DNA of 64,000 nucleotides from Artocarpus heterophyllus. Taxonomy: Eukaryota; Streptophyta; Magnoliopsida; Rosales; Moraceae. The DNA lies in NCBI GenBank assembly GCA_025403435.1, contig CM046348.1, positions 13,516,034 to 13,580,033 of the forward strand, in the 5' to 3' direction. The notes under the pieces were generated by a model. The model saw only the letters and a program-made list of their open reading frames with translations, did no database searches and was not told the DNA's origin. Made by a program: the position numbers and the translations under genes. Below are positions 34,700 through 46,907 of the stretch, piece by piece; within the stretch, counting starts at the first letter, position 1, and each line of letters opens with the position of its first letter.

Positions 34700-35703
34700 G
34701 TCTCCTACTTGAAACTTTAAAGGTCTCTGTCGATTAACATAACTCTTTTTCCGACTAAAAGCCATTTTCATTCATTGACAAATTAACTTTACATCTTCCA
34801 TTGTTCTATGAACAAAATCTATAGTCGACAACGCCTTTTCTTGGGTTTCGTACCAATGTAAAGGTGATCTACATCTCCTTCCATATAGAGCTTCATATGG
34901 AACCATACCAATGGAGCTTCGATAACTATTGTTGTATACAAATTCGATCAGAGGAAGCTTTTTATCCCATCCTCTCTTAAAATCTAGCACACATGCTCTT
35001 AACATATCCTCTAAAGTCTGGATGGTCCTTTCTGATTGACCGTCCGTTTATGGGTGGAATGCTGTGCTAAATGTCAGCTTTGTTCTCATTGCTTGATGAA
35101 CACTTCTCCAAAACTTGGAAGTGAATCTACCATTACGATAAAAAATGATAAACTTTGAAACCCAGTGGTATCTAACTATTTGGGTTACGTATAGTTCAGC
35201 TAGTCGTTCTACAGAACTACTGAGTTTAATGGGTAGGATTTAGTCAATCTATCAATAATTACCCATATACCATCATGTCCACCCGTAGTTCTGGGTAGCC
35301 TAGTTATCAGGTCCGTAGTTATCTGATCCTATTTCCACTCTAGGATTTCAATCTTTTGTAATTCGCCTGTTGGTCGTTGATGCTCATCTTTTACCTTCTG
35401 GCATGTAAGGCATTTGCTGACGAATCTCGCGACGTCATTCTTCATTACATTCCACCAATAGTGTTCTTTCAAATCTTGGTACATTTTAGTAGCTCCTGGA
35501 TGAGCCACATATGGTGTTTCATGAGTTTCTTCAAATACTTGCTTCTTTAATCCTTCATCATTGGGAATGCATATCCTACTCTTGTAACAGATGATATTAT
35601 CTTTCAAAATGCTAAATTCTGTTTCTTTGTTTTTAAGAACTTCATTCCTAACTTTAAGTAGCGACGGATCTGCGTCTTGTCGCTCTTTTAAATTCTCCAA
35701 CAT
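34700..35703 (-). pseudogene. Integrase remnant
   Basis: The zinc-binding part is present (THETPYVAHPGATKMYQDLK, then CLTCQ). The core region follows in several frames: GIWVIIDRLTK (first Asp kept), KFIIFYRNGRFTSKFWRS, then TDGQSERTIQTLEDMLRACV (Glu kept). In the second block the usual SDRD is FYRN, so the second catalytic Asp is Tyr. Several stops interrupt the frame. Confidence 0.85.
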
Positions 35704-35789
35704 AGTTGGTTGAAAGGATCAATTAGCTAATCTTCCTGTGACTAGCTCTATTTTTGCTTCCATCAAATCCTTTTTGGAGAGGTTTTGGT

Positions 35790-36400
35790 ATCATCTATAC
35801 CGTTACTAGCAAGGACGTTGTTCTACGACTAAGGGCATCGGCTACTTGATTAGCCTTTCCCAGGTGATACAAAATCTTACAGTCGTAGTCTTTGACTAAC
35901 TTTAGCCACCTTTGCTACTTCATGTTGAGCTCTTTCTGTATGAAGATGCACTTCAGACTCTAATGGTCTGTATAAATTTCGTACTTAGCTCCACATAGGT
36001 AATGACACTATATCTTCAATACAAATACAACCATCGCTAACTCTAAATCATACATCGGATAATTCCTTTCATAATCCTTTAACTGTTGGGATGCATAAAC
36101 AATCACTTTTTCATTTTGCATAAATACGGCTCCCAATCCTATTTTGATGCTTTACTATAGATCATGAACGTTTCATGGTTCGGATATGGTATTGTCAGTA
36201 CTAGTGTACTTGTAAGTCGCCCTTTTTAATCCTTGGAAACTTTCTTTGCATTTCTTAATCTATTCATACTTTGTTGCTTTTCATGTAAGTGTAGTGAATG
36301 GTGCTGCAAGTTAGGAAAATCCTTCTACAAAACGTCTATAGTAGCCTACTAAACCGAGGAAACTTCTAATTTCTGACACACTTTTCGGTGTAGGCCACTT
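35790..36400 (-). pseudogene. RNase H remnant
   Basis: [36 protein letters not shown] and [17 protein letters not shown] are the recognisable RNase H blocks. Stops replace the Trp after FVLKI and the Lys of the DHKSL motif. Confidence 0.85.
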
Positions 36401-36559
36401 ATTCACTGATCAACTTCGAAAGGATCAACAGATACTCCTTCTCGTGTCACCACGTGTCCGTGGAATTGAACCTTCTCAAGCTAAAACTTACATGTTGAGA
36501 ACTTGGCGTACAATTGATGCCTTCTCAATAATTATAGTACAATCCTCAAGTGCTTTTCA

Positions 36560-37133
36560 TGTTCCTCTGGCGTTCTTAAGTATATGAAAATATCGTCGAT
36601 GAAGACAATAACAAACTTATCGAGGTATTCTTCGATTCATGAGATCCATGAAAGCTGCTAGAGCATTGGTCAGTCAAAAAGGCATGACGTAGAACTTATA
36701 ATGCCCATAACGTGTTCGGAATGCCATCTTTGGTATATCTTTTTCCTTAACTCGAAGTTGATGATGCCCTGAGCGTATATCAATCTTTGAGAATACTGAC
36801 GCTCCTTTAAGTTGGTCAAACAAATCCTCGATCCTTGAGTGGATACTTGTTCTTAATCGTGACCTTGTGTAGTTCCCGATAATCCATACACATTCGTAAC
36901 ATTCCATCCTTCTCCTTAACAAATAGAATAGGTACTCCCCATGGGGAATAACTTGGTCGGATGAACCCCTTGTCCATTATTTCTTTTAGTTGCACCTGAA
37001 GTTCCTTGAGTTTTCCTGGAGTCATTTGATATGGCGCCTTAAAAAAAATCATGGCTGTTTCGGGCGTCAATTCAATTTCAAACGAATTTTTCGTTCCGGT
37101 AGTAAGTCTGCAACTCGTCCAGAAACACATCAA
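36560..37133 (-). pseudogene. Reverse transcriptase remnant
   Basis: Blocks in order: [39 protein letters not shown], then in another frame [20 protein letters not shown] and [15 protein letters not shown]. After a stop where GLTNAP is expected come AAFMDLMNR and, after another shift, [13 protein letters not shown], the catalytic Asp-Asp box. The catalytic residues remain, but the frame is broken at least three times. Confidence 0.9.
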
Positions 37134-37281
37134 TAAATTCCTTTATTATGGGGACCTTCTCTGGTCCTAACTGAGCTTCTTTATCTTTCCTTATTATATT
37201 CACCAGATAGCCGGTACATCCATTTTCCAACATCTTCCTTGCCTTTAATGCTGAAGTCAACGCTTTGGGAGCTTTCCCTAA

Positions 37282-37620
37282 TTACATAAACTTCTCACTT
37301 TCGGAAGGTTGAAACGTAACCTTGCGGTGTCGATGACTAATCTTAGTCGTGTATTTTCTTAGGAAATTCGTTCCTAGGATGACGTTATAATCTTGTATAT
37401 CGATTATTCTAAAATCAATATACAATTCCCTTCCACATATGACTATCGATACATGACGTAACCAATAATCAGCACTTAATACCTCCCTAGAGGGTAGTGC
37501 AATTCTAAAGGTTTGCTCTATCCTATCTCTTTTACTTCCTATTCGTTTCGCAAACTTAAGCAATGTAAACGAATGTGTTGCTCCAAAATCAAATAAAACA
37601 TATACATCAGTGTGGGCAAT
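37282..37620 (-). pseudogene. Aspartic protease remnant
   Basis: VLFDFGATHSFTLLKFAKRI carries the active-site region, but the usual Asp-Ser/Thr-Gly triad reads Asp-Phe-Gly. The domain continues to IIDIQDYNVILGTNFLRKY. The altered triad alone would abolish activity. Confidence 0.85.
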
Positions 37621-37839
37621 AGAAAACTAACATGTCACCACCAATGAGGTTCCTGCATCTTGTTCCTTCTTCATGTAGGCATAAATTCACCCACTTGGTT
37701 CCGGAGCTTCTAGTCGCCCTTTACTGACACTAGGGCCTTCAATTTGTGCCTGAACTTGAACCGTACGCAATTGGTTTCCTTAAGACCTCTACTGAGCATG
37801 ACTGTTCTGATTTTGGGAATTAGAAAAACAATTCCTGGC

Positions 37840-37930
37840 ATAATGCCCTTATTTCCCACAGATATAGCACTTGTTCGTGCTAGCCTTGCATTCCCCTGCA
37901 TGTCTTTTCCCGCATTGACTGCAAAGGGGT
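37840..37930 (-). pseudogene. Gag zinc-knuckle remnant
   Basis: CSQCGKRHAGEC is followed by CYICGNKG. A one-nucleotide loss then shifts HYARNCF into another frame, so the CCHC knuckle is split. Confidence 0.75.
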
Positions 37931-38130
37931 TTGTTGTTTCCTACATCATTAATCCTCTTATGGGGTTGACCTTTTGGATTCTTTGAATTATTCACGTTCC
38001 ATTTCCTTTTGCTGTTAGCAATGCAGTTGCGTCTTGCTTGAACGTTCTAGGACGGCCCTTGACTTGGAACACTTCCTTGTCCTTTTACTTGTATAGCTTG
38101 ACTTTGCTTGGCTAAAGCTTTCTCCTCCTT

Positions 38131-38738
38131 CTATGCCTTGAAAATCCTTGCTCCTTCTTCCTTATCATGGGCAATTCTAAACTCAACTTTGGTCGCCCGT
38201 TTGATGCAATCCTCTACATCCTTAGGAGCTTGCCCTCCAATATCGACCACAAGGGCAATGTCGGTTTTGAACATTCTTATTAACCATCTTATTCGTTCCC
38301 GGTCAGTAGGTACTAACTCGGGACAAAGCCGTGCTAGCTGATTAAACCTCTTTATAGCGTCAGCTACGGACATATTGCCTTGCTTAAAATTATTAAATTC
38401 TTCTTGTTGGGCTGCCATAATTTCTACATTAAAATAAGCCCTGTCAAATTCTTCAACGAAATCTGGCCTTGTCATTTTGTCTACATTCCTTCTATTCTCT
38501 ACCGACTCCCACTGTCTCCTAGCATCTTTAGTGAGAGAAAACAAAACGCATAGGACTTTTTCATGGTCACTAAGTCCCATAAATTTCAGAACCCTTTCTA
38601 TGTCTGTAAGCCAATCGTCGACCTCTAAGGGGTCTGTAGATCCATCAAGTTCCGGGGCCTTCATTCTCCGGAATCTTTCATAAAATTTCAGTAGTGGATA
38701 CTACCGGAACAACTGTAGCAGCTGGTATATCAGCCATT
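38131..38738 (-). pseudogene. Gag remnant
   Basis: The frame 38664-38131 encodes a Retrotrans_gag domain (LDGSTDPLEVDDWLTDIERV, TRPDFVEEFDRAYFNVEIM, IKRFNQLARLCPELVPTDRE). The likely start MADIPAATVVPVV at 38738 is in a different frame from FYERFRRMKAPELDG, so the N-terminus is also frameshifted. The main domain itself is open for 177 codons. Confidence 0.9.
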
Positions 38739-40299
38739 GATATCAATCGTTATATATCTATCGTGTATTTTCGTTACTATGTTAGTACATACTATTAACT
38801 TAATAGTATCCAATCAATAACTGTATGTATTCAAACAACATAAATACATGCAACATACACAATTACATGAACTCAATATCTTGCGTCATACATTTCATTT
38901 CCTTTACCTTCATACATTTCATTTCATTAGCATTCATACATTTCATTTCATAAACATTCATACATTTCATTTCATAAGCATTCATACATTTCATTTCATA
39001 AGCATTCTTACATTTCATTTCCTTTCGTACATTTCGTTTCATTTCATTTCATGTCATTCACTTTCATGTATTTCATTTCATAAACCTCTTTCATTTCCTT
39101 TTTACATTCTCCATAACATTACATGCATAACTAACATACATACATACATACATATTTTCCTTTCATACATAACTATTCATTTCATCTCCGGGAGCAATTA
39201 TTACTTCCGGCTACATATACCTTCTTGCCGAGAAGGACACCACTAGCCGAACATACATGCATATACAAAGGCATCAAAGCCTAAAACTGTACTAATATCT
39301 CATCTATGTATATCATAATCCACAAAGATTTTCTTATAAATTTTTTTTTGTCGAACTCGACTTTAGACATGTCACTATATTCGGAACCCTCCTTAGGATT
39401 TCTCTTCTTCCTCCATATCCGAATCAGTCGACTTATCATCACTTGCGATTATAGGTTCTAGAGGCACATGCTCTTCACCAATGTTATCATTATTATCATC
39501 ATTAGCATCATCATCATCATCATCATCATCTATACCTATTGGAGGATCTTCTAATGGCGCGGCTACATTCTAGTCTGCATGTAATGCCGCCATAAGAGAA
39601 TCATGGATACTGAGGTAATTTCCCAGATACTGCATTCGCTGCTGGACCATATTGGGAAGATCTCTCCAAACTAACTCGTAAATGCACCATAAGGGTAATT
39701 GTGGCGGAATCAGTGGTATCTTAGTATGGTGAAATTTAAGAATGTAGTGATCTATCGGTTCGCCTACGTATCTTCCCCATATCGATTCTACTTGCAGGTA
39801 CAATCGATGTCTCCCGTCCGCCCATAACATCAGAATCACCTAGACTGGAATAACGTTTGCTGGTGGTATGGGTGCAACTTAGCTAGAATTTGTCCTCTAA
39901 AACCTTACCAATCCCGTGGTTGCTTGTCAGGTTTAATCCTTAACCATATATTAAGGCTTCCCTCATCAACAATCTTGAGGCCAATAAAACCAAGAGATGC
40001 GATGGCATATGACAAGCGTTAAAAATCACTTCAACTAAGCCATTCGGTCTACACCATTGGCTGCCGACTCCCATAATGCCGCGGTGGCATCTCCTCTTGA
40101 AAAGCAATGCTGGCTCTTCGATCAGCTTCCATATCACGATCATGATGCGGCTCCGTCATATACTATATTTATTGTCGTAATTAACATAACAGTGTCATAT
40201 AAAGTAGTACTGAACATTCTTATACTTAAAATCAAACTATCTTACTTGAGCTATGGCAATGGGGCAGACGACGATGTGCAGTAGGATGGCAAGATTTCC
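38739..40299 (-). other. Retrotransposon leader with a 24-bp tandem repeat and an extra ORF remnant
   Basis: About 1.5 kb separates the primer site from gag. At 38886-39030 the 24-bp unit CATTCATACATTTCATTTCA plus four bases repeats about six times. At about 39413-39843 the minus strand encodes WADGRHRLYLQVESIWGRYV through YLGNYLSIHDSLMAALHAD, a stop, then PLEDPPIGID followed by a run of Asp and an acidic Ser/Glu tail. I do not recognise this protein. A further open frame (40143-39940) precedes it. Confidence 0.5.
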
Positions 40300-40311
40300 G
40301 CTCCGATACCA
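40300..40311 (-). other. Primer-binding site (initiator tRNA-Met)
   Basis: Minus-strand TGGTATCGGAGC, two bases from the 5' LTR, matches the 3' end complement of plant initiator tRNA-Met (TGGTATCAGAGC) at 11 of 12 positions. Confidence 0.85.
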
Positions 40312-40313
40312 AC

Positions 40314-43300
40314 TGTTACAACCTGCCTTTTCGGGCTGTAATAAAACTCTTTCTTACTTACTTTAGGGCAAAAATTTAGGATTTTTTTTTAAACAGAAAT
40401 GAATAATTTACTTACATTAACTTGATAATTCTCAAAATACTTTCACATACTTGTATTTACATAATTAATACTTTTACTTTCATAACATCTTTATTTCAAA
40501 CATTTCATTACAAAATAACTTTAAACATACGTAGCGGAAAACATTACAACAGCGGACTCCATACCCAATCTGCACATCATCCAACCCTCCGCCAGCTCAC
40601 CATTTGAACTTATTTTAACCTTCTCGTCGGAATACCTACAGCATGAAATACTTAATGAGCTAACGCTCAGTAAGTCCCATAAATCCCACATGGATATTCA
40701 TATGAATGCATGAATCAATTATGCTTTCTTATAAACTTTCTTTATCCTCATCATTTCTTATCTTTATTAGGGCCCAAGTGTTCGTACCATTGCGCAATTT
40801 CATTTAGGTCTACGTAACACCGTGACCGTAACATATCCTTTAAACTCCCCTTGAGTTAGGAGTCAGTACGACACTTTTCTTAATTTCTGGTGATACATTT
40901 ACCAGTCCATTTATTATGGTTGACATACCATGCATGAAGTGATAATCACATATTATCCATGAAACATAAATTCTCTTGCATAGCATAGTACACACATGTA
41001 CTTACTTTATATACACATTGGTACACATTAATATACGCACAGGTATATAGCATAATGTACTCACAAGTACTTAATATAAAATATACACACAGGTACCTAC
41101 TTTATACATACTCAAGTATTTATCATTGTACACACATGTACGAAATCATGATACACATGCTCATTTTCATTATTGTACACACAGGTACATAACATCTTAT
41201 ACACACTGATACAAAATCATGGTACACATGCTCATTTTCATTATTGTACACATAGGTAAGTAACATCTTGTACACACTGGTACACATTAATATGCTCACA
41301 ATTATTCATACATGACTATACCCCTAGGTATTCATATTATGGCAAACATACAAGTTTACACTTAATTATACGCACAGGTATACATATACATACATTTCTT
41401 TCTAAACCTACATTTCATACTGTAGGTGGGAAGGGTACTTACTTGATGCAAATGTCGGGCAACTTAACCTCGATATCTCTTCTCCTAGACTCCTAGGATC
41501 CTGTTGGCCAATTACAAAGCTATTAGCCAAATTTTACTATGTTTCGATACGAAACATCCGTTAGTTAATAAATTGAGTTGCATTACTATGTACAACTCTA
41601 AAAACCACTGTTTTTTTTTTCTTATTTTTATCTAACTTTACCCTATCATTTCTAACGAAGGGCGGGAACCTTTCTAGTCCTTTTTTTTATCACATTGGAA
41701 ACATTTCAAAACGGTTCGGGTTATTTGGGCAAAAATGACTATTTTGCCATTCGCGGGTCCACTAACCTTCTCGAGCTCGATTTCGTTATTCTTATGAAAA
41801 TAACCACATACTAATTTCAAAATAACACCCTAGTGGGTCAAATCCCTTTATTTCTCAATTATGCCCCATTTTCATAAAACTTTACAGTTTAGTCCCTGAA
41901 CTAAAAATTTTGACGATTTTACCCCCGGGACTAAAATTTACTTCTTTGCATCAAAATTTCCTATTTTTCTCAAGGATCATTTTTACTTAAGGTACTATAC
42001 CTTAAATCATTTGCAAAAATAACATTTTTTTCATTTAACACTTTTTTCACTTTTAATATATTCTTAAAAAATCAAAAACTCACAAACGATTGAGTTTTTA
42101 GGCAAACTGCTTATGCGGCCTAACAGTTTCATCGAGATCTACAACTTTCGTGTTTTAACTTTTCCCAAAATCTCACTGTACAGGGGTATTTTTTACTATT
42201 TTTCAAATCTGCCTAGAAGGAACTTTTTCTTTCAATTTAGTCCCTATGGCATTTTTACAAAAATCCGTTTACAAATTGTAATTCTACCCCTGCAGAAACC
42301 ATTCCATGCCTTAATCAAAAGATTCTCATACTCAAACATCACTTTTGCAAAGTCTAACATCAAAATTACAAAAATAATACTTTTTGCAAAAATTGTCATT
42401 TTGCACTATAAACCAAAGTTTCACAACTCAAACTTGCCAATCATCACATATACATAAAATTCCAGCAAATACATGCTCAAAACCCCTCATGGGTTTGAGA
42501 GAATAAAATCAAAACAAAATTCAAAACTTTAAACTTTTAAACTTACCCCAAATAACACTTTTTGGATTTCTAACCTTCAAAGGCTTCTTGAACTTCTTCT
42601 TGACTTCCTTTTCATGCAAAAATAGCATGGATTAATCTTTGCCCTTTACCCATGAAAAATCCCTTGAAAACTCATGAAAAAGTTTAGGATTTTACCTTAA
42701 AACTTGTGGGAAATCCTTGTACTTGCTTGTAAAACTTGTTTGGGGTTATTTTTGCAAAGTTTGGGGGCTGAGAAATTTTTTTAGAGACCTGGACATGGCT
42801 GCCGGATCTTGGAAGGAAAGAAATGAAGTGAATTTTTGTGATAACTTTGCCTTAAATGCATCCTTATCACATTTGGTGACTCATGGTAACCCATGAGTAT
42901 ACCACTAGGTGTCCTCATCTTATTGGGCCACATTGCATGGCTTGTTGGCCCAATAGAATTCAAGCAAATGTCCACTTTGTGGAGTTAAAAATTTATACTG
43001 TGTAATTTTTCATCACACAGTATTTTTCCTATACTGCCATGGTCAAATCAGTGTACTTTCTATCCTTAAACTGTATAAAAATATTTAACTTACTTTTCGT
43101 TTACTTTTAGAGGCTAATCATAACATTTTTCGTATCTGCGTTTTCATTTAGCAGTATTCTTATACTGCTCTGGCCTCCTTTCTACCCCCGGTTAGGGTTA
43201 GGACAACCTCTATGTCCTATTTACATTCTAATCATTCATTCGTTTATATCACAATTTCACAATTAATTGTGACATGAAATTCATTTTATGGATATTATGT

Positions 43301-43523
43301 ACAAATCTCTGAGTCATCAAACTCATAAAATTTGTATTTTACAATATCCACCATTGCATTACATATGCCATTAAATTTGTAATCAATGCCGCTCATTCAT
43401 ATTTTATTGTACTTTTCACATAAATTTCAATTTTTACAAAATTTCACATTTTTAAGAATAAATTCATTAATTAAACCCAATTAAATATTAGGTTTTATTG
43501 ATGACGTTTCCTTGGTCATTACA
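40314..43523 (-). repeat. 5' LTR of the retrotransposon (right copy)
   Basis: It is bounded by TGTTACAACC (plus strand) and GGTCATTACA, i.e. TG...CA on the coding strand. It carries the same TACACACAGGTAC array (about 40976-41385) and GAGC-TAAC-GCTC hairpin (about 40668) as the left copy. Confidence 0.95.
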
Positions 43524-43528
43524 TGTCA
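43524..43528. repeat. Target-site duplication, right (TGTCA)
   Basis: Exact copy of 31039-31043. Confidence 0.9.
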
Positions 43529-45509
43529 AATCTAAGATAAAGATGGCAAAAGCACCCAAGCAACTTCCTCCTTTCACTTACCTGATTTTGACTAAGTCAA
43601 ATTAACTAGAATGTTCAATTTTGCTTTTTTCTTTCTCCAGCAATCCTAAAAAAGTCCAACACTCTTCTTACTTCATTTTCTTCATTTTTCAAGTCGCCAA
43701 GCTCATAAAAACTAAAACAAGACTATAGAAATTTGGTTTACACTAAACAAGCCAAGTCCTCATCCTTTTAAGGTTGGAAAATAGTAGATTTTGAGTGTTC
43801 TAAGAACCCAAAATTTAAACCCAACAAGGTCTATATATTTTTATGATGAATTAATGGTGTTTTGATGCAATTTTAAAGTTAGTTATCTGTTTGTAATGTT
43901 GAGAATTTAGATGTTTGAAATAAAACTAAGCTAATTGAGTTAGTTTATTTACAAAACTAAAACTTTTGTGGAATCTGATTATTTCATTTATTTCAATTGA
44001 TTTTAAGCGTTTATTGAATGATTTTAATGCTTATACGTGGCTTCAAATTAGTTAGAATGCTATTTTTGAGTTTATGGAAAGCAAATACAAAACTAGATTA
44101 AGTGAAAAATCAGGTTCATGCCATGCTTCATTCTCATGTTTCGGTTTGTTTTTATAAGATTATATATTTTCCTTAATGATATTTAATATTAGGAAATGTT
44201 AGTGATTCATTGAAAACCTCATTCATTTTGGCTAGAAAGAGATAAAATTGTTATGTGTCTGATATTAAGTAATTTGCAACAAGAATGTGTAGATATGCAT
44301 GTTTATTGAGATGATTGAACACCTAATGTCTATGCTTAATCATATTTCTAGTAATATAGTATATTCCTTGGCTATTTTTATACTCAGCCCATTTTGTGTT
44401 TGATTTGATGCAAAATCGTTGTAATATAAACTTATGACCTCTATCAAGGAGTTTGGCATATGAGAAATTGAATGGTATATTATTTTATGATGTTAGGCCT
44501 TTAGCACACCTTATCTTCTAGAAGTTTGATCTTTTCATTCAACACAAATTGAACTCGAGGTACGTAGAAACTACTATTTACTGCATCACAAGAACTATAT
44601 AATGTTACTTTTGTTTTGAGCTGTATTGATTGGATATGGCATTGATATAAATTGTTGAAAAGCATTAATAATTCATGATATTTATGTAAGAACATGTGAT
44701 ATGAACAAAAAAGGAAATGAGGTTTTAACAAAAAAAAAAAGGTATGCTGCTTAATGGGTAGGCACGGGACGCAGATAGGAACGGCGGACCTAACAAATGT
44801 GGTGAATACTTTAAGGTTAAAAAACCAAGATAAGAAAGCCACAAAAACTGAGATTGAATACGGCAAATACCTAAAATCTAAAGACCAAGATGGAAGACCA
44901 ACACTACTAGTATTCCATTGGCCATATTATGAAGAATAGGTTCTGAAAACCATAACCTATGAACCTATGACTACTAGTTAAGTACCACACTCTTAGAGTA
45001 CCCAAAAGGAGAGAGAATTGTTGAAAGAAAACTTATAAAAGAATGTCTAATTGCATTTTCATTTAATGTTCATGTTCAAGCAATAGTTTTGCTTATTGAG
45101 CCTTTAGCTCATTATAACTCTTATGATATAGGTGAGAATGTACAGGGTTAGAGGTTGACCGGATATCCAAAGCTGCCGAATAGAGACTTGTTCATATGCC
45201 ATGTTTTGGATAAGCTTTTGAAGCATATTTTGAAACTCTATTTTGTCAAACTTAGTAGCTCTATTATAGTTTTGTAAACATATATATAACTAACTCTGAA
45301 TGTGATAGTATACTCCATATCCCATTTTCAATATTGTATATGTTGTAAACAATAAAATGAACGAGCCAACAATTTCAAAAATCTTTGGTATTAAAATGAA
45401 TATTTTAAGTAAATCATAGCACTTATAATATAAATAAAACGTTAATACTCTTTATCCTAACTAAATATGCTTTCCACAAGCATATAGTTAGCTTGAGCGG
45501 TATTACAAC
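43529..45509 (+). mobile_element. Older related LTR in opposite orientation (right part)
   Basis: On the plus strand it shows GACGCAGATAGGAACGGCGG (44768 on), then TTATTGAGCCTTTAGCTCAT (45093 on) followed by ATGATATAGGTGAGAATGTA, and it ends near GGTATTACAACTG. The intact LTRs on their coding strand have CTTACTGAGCGTTAGCTCAT and ATGCTGTAGGTATTCCGA in the same order, ending GGTTGTAACA. Sequence identity is low, so this is a separate, older insertion, apparently split by the 12.5-kb element. There are no coding domains. Confidence 0.45.
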
Positions 45510-45550
45510 TGTATTAAAGTACCTTATTGTATAAAAATACACTAATATAA

Positions 45551-46098
45551 TGTTTGGTATAATTATTGTATTGTATTGTATAAGTTAATACGGATAGTAA
45601 ATTAATGCGATCTATGTCATATTATATAATACGGCCTATTTTCGGTGTATAGTATTATATTATTTTATACGAGGTCTATGATTTTTGTTGAAGTTGAATC
45701 CAACACAGGGTTAGGGTTAGGCCAACACAGAATCAGGTTGCAACATATAATTTTTTCAAATTTAGGGGTAAATTTATTTTCTAAAATTGTATTTTAGCCC
45801 CTCAATTTTTTAAAAATTATATTTTGACCCCTTACATATTTTTTAAAAAAATATATTTTGAGTCCATAATTTTTTTAAAATTTATATTTTGACCTTTTAA
45901 TTTTGATAAAATTATATTTTGACCCTAAAATTTTTGAAACATTAATTTTGACCCCTTAAACTTTAAAAAAATTACATTTTGTTTACTTCTTATACAATAT
46001 GTTTTTTACCAAACACCGTACAGTATTATGATAATACAACACAATACAATACAATACAATACACCTTATACAATACAATATAAAACATCTACCAAACA
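45551..46098. mobile_element. TIR element carrying a degenerate TTTTGACCCC tandem array
   Basis: The left end TGTTTGGTATAATTATTGTA and the right end TACAATACAATATAAAAC...TACCAAACA form an imperfect inverted repeat of about 35 bp. The interior (about 45770-45990) repeats a unit of roughly 35-40 bp, AAAATTATATTTTGACCCC, about six times. Its termini resemble the 101-bp foldback at 24244. Confidence 0.6.
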
Positions 46099-46446
46099 TA
46101 GCCTAAATATTAGAAGTTGCATTAAATTTATTTTCTAAACTTAAAAAGGTGTCAAGATAGATATTCTAACAAAAAAGGTACGCATAGATTCATGTTAACC
46201 TAAGTCTATTTTTAATTTTTGCCAGCTAGTATGTTTAACAATTAAGTAATGCTAGAGATTCGAATTCAAATCTCAACATGTATACCAACTTACGAATTGT
46301 CAATAATTCATCAGTAGATGCAACCTATTGATGTGATAATTTTTTAAACACCTATTAATAAAAACATAACAACTTATAAGTTGGTACAAATGTTAGGATT
46401 AGAATTGGTATCTTTAGCAATTTTCTTAACAAATAGATCATCTAAA

Positions 46447-46612
46447 AGAGTGTTTAGTAAAATTAATTCTAACCAAAACTTTCGGTTATTACAGTAGTGT
46501 AAAGCTCTCCAATGCTATAGTGATCAGAAAAATGAGCTACAGTGTAAAGCTCTCATATGTTACAGTTTTTCTGCTCAAAAGTTTTAGTTTTAACCATACT
46601 TCCTAAGCATCC
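46447..46612. mobile_element. Well-preserved MITE, GTAAAGCTCTCATATG family
   Basis: Units AGTGTAAAGCTCTCCAATGC and AGTGTAAAGCTCTCATATGT lie in tandem. The ends are AGAGTGTTTAGTAAAATT and ACTTCCTAAGCATCC. Confidence 0.65.
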
Positions 46613-46637
46613 TATAAGTTTATTTTATGATACTTAC

Positions 46638-46907
46638 GACTCGTTTGGTTCATAAGTTTGAACATAAAACTTAATTTAGTAAAAGAAAACACTGTAACTA
46701 TGATAAAATTGTTTAAATCGTGATTTACATTTTTGAAACAACAAGAGTAAGCAATTTAAGTGATTGTCTGACATTCTGGTTGGAACCAATATTATAAAGC
46801 TCTTGACAATTACGGTAAAAAATAAAAAAGTTAGTACAATGTAAGCTTTCACATGGTATAGTTTTGAAACCAATATTTTCAATTTTAACCTTTCTTCCAT
46901 ACATCCT
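46638..46907. mobile_element. MITE-like copy, same family, expanded
   Basis: GACTCGTTTGGTTCATAAGT to CTTTCTTCCATACATCC, with internal ATATTATAAAGCTCTTGACA and CAATGTAAGCTTTCACATGG units. It is longer than the typical copy and degenerate. Confidence 0.4.

Larger units (their letters stand above)
31044..43523 (-). mobile_element. Complete but defective Ty3/gypsy LTR retrotransposon (chromovirus, probably Tekay/Del)
   Basis: The 12,480-bp element has two LTRs of about 3.2 kb (31044-34254 and 40314-43523), a perfect TGTCA target duplication, a primer-binding site, a purine-rich tract, and domains in the order gag, protease, RT, RNase H, integrase, chromodomain on the minus strand. That order and the C-terminal chromodomain mark a chromovirus. 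The very long LTRs suggest the Tekay/Del clade. Every coding domain carries stops, frameshifts or lost catalytic residues, so it cannot be autonomous. By eye the LTRs differ at about 45-50 sites (near 1.5 %). Confidence 0.95.

Noticed and set aside
38886..39030. Possible CRISPR-like regular array
   Set aside because: The units are contiguous tandem repeats without unique spacers, inside a plant retrotransposon.
38848..39246. 132-codon frame rich in HTFHFIS repeats
   Set aside because: It is a translation of the 24-bp tandem repeat in the retrotransposon leader, on the strand opposite to the coding strand.
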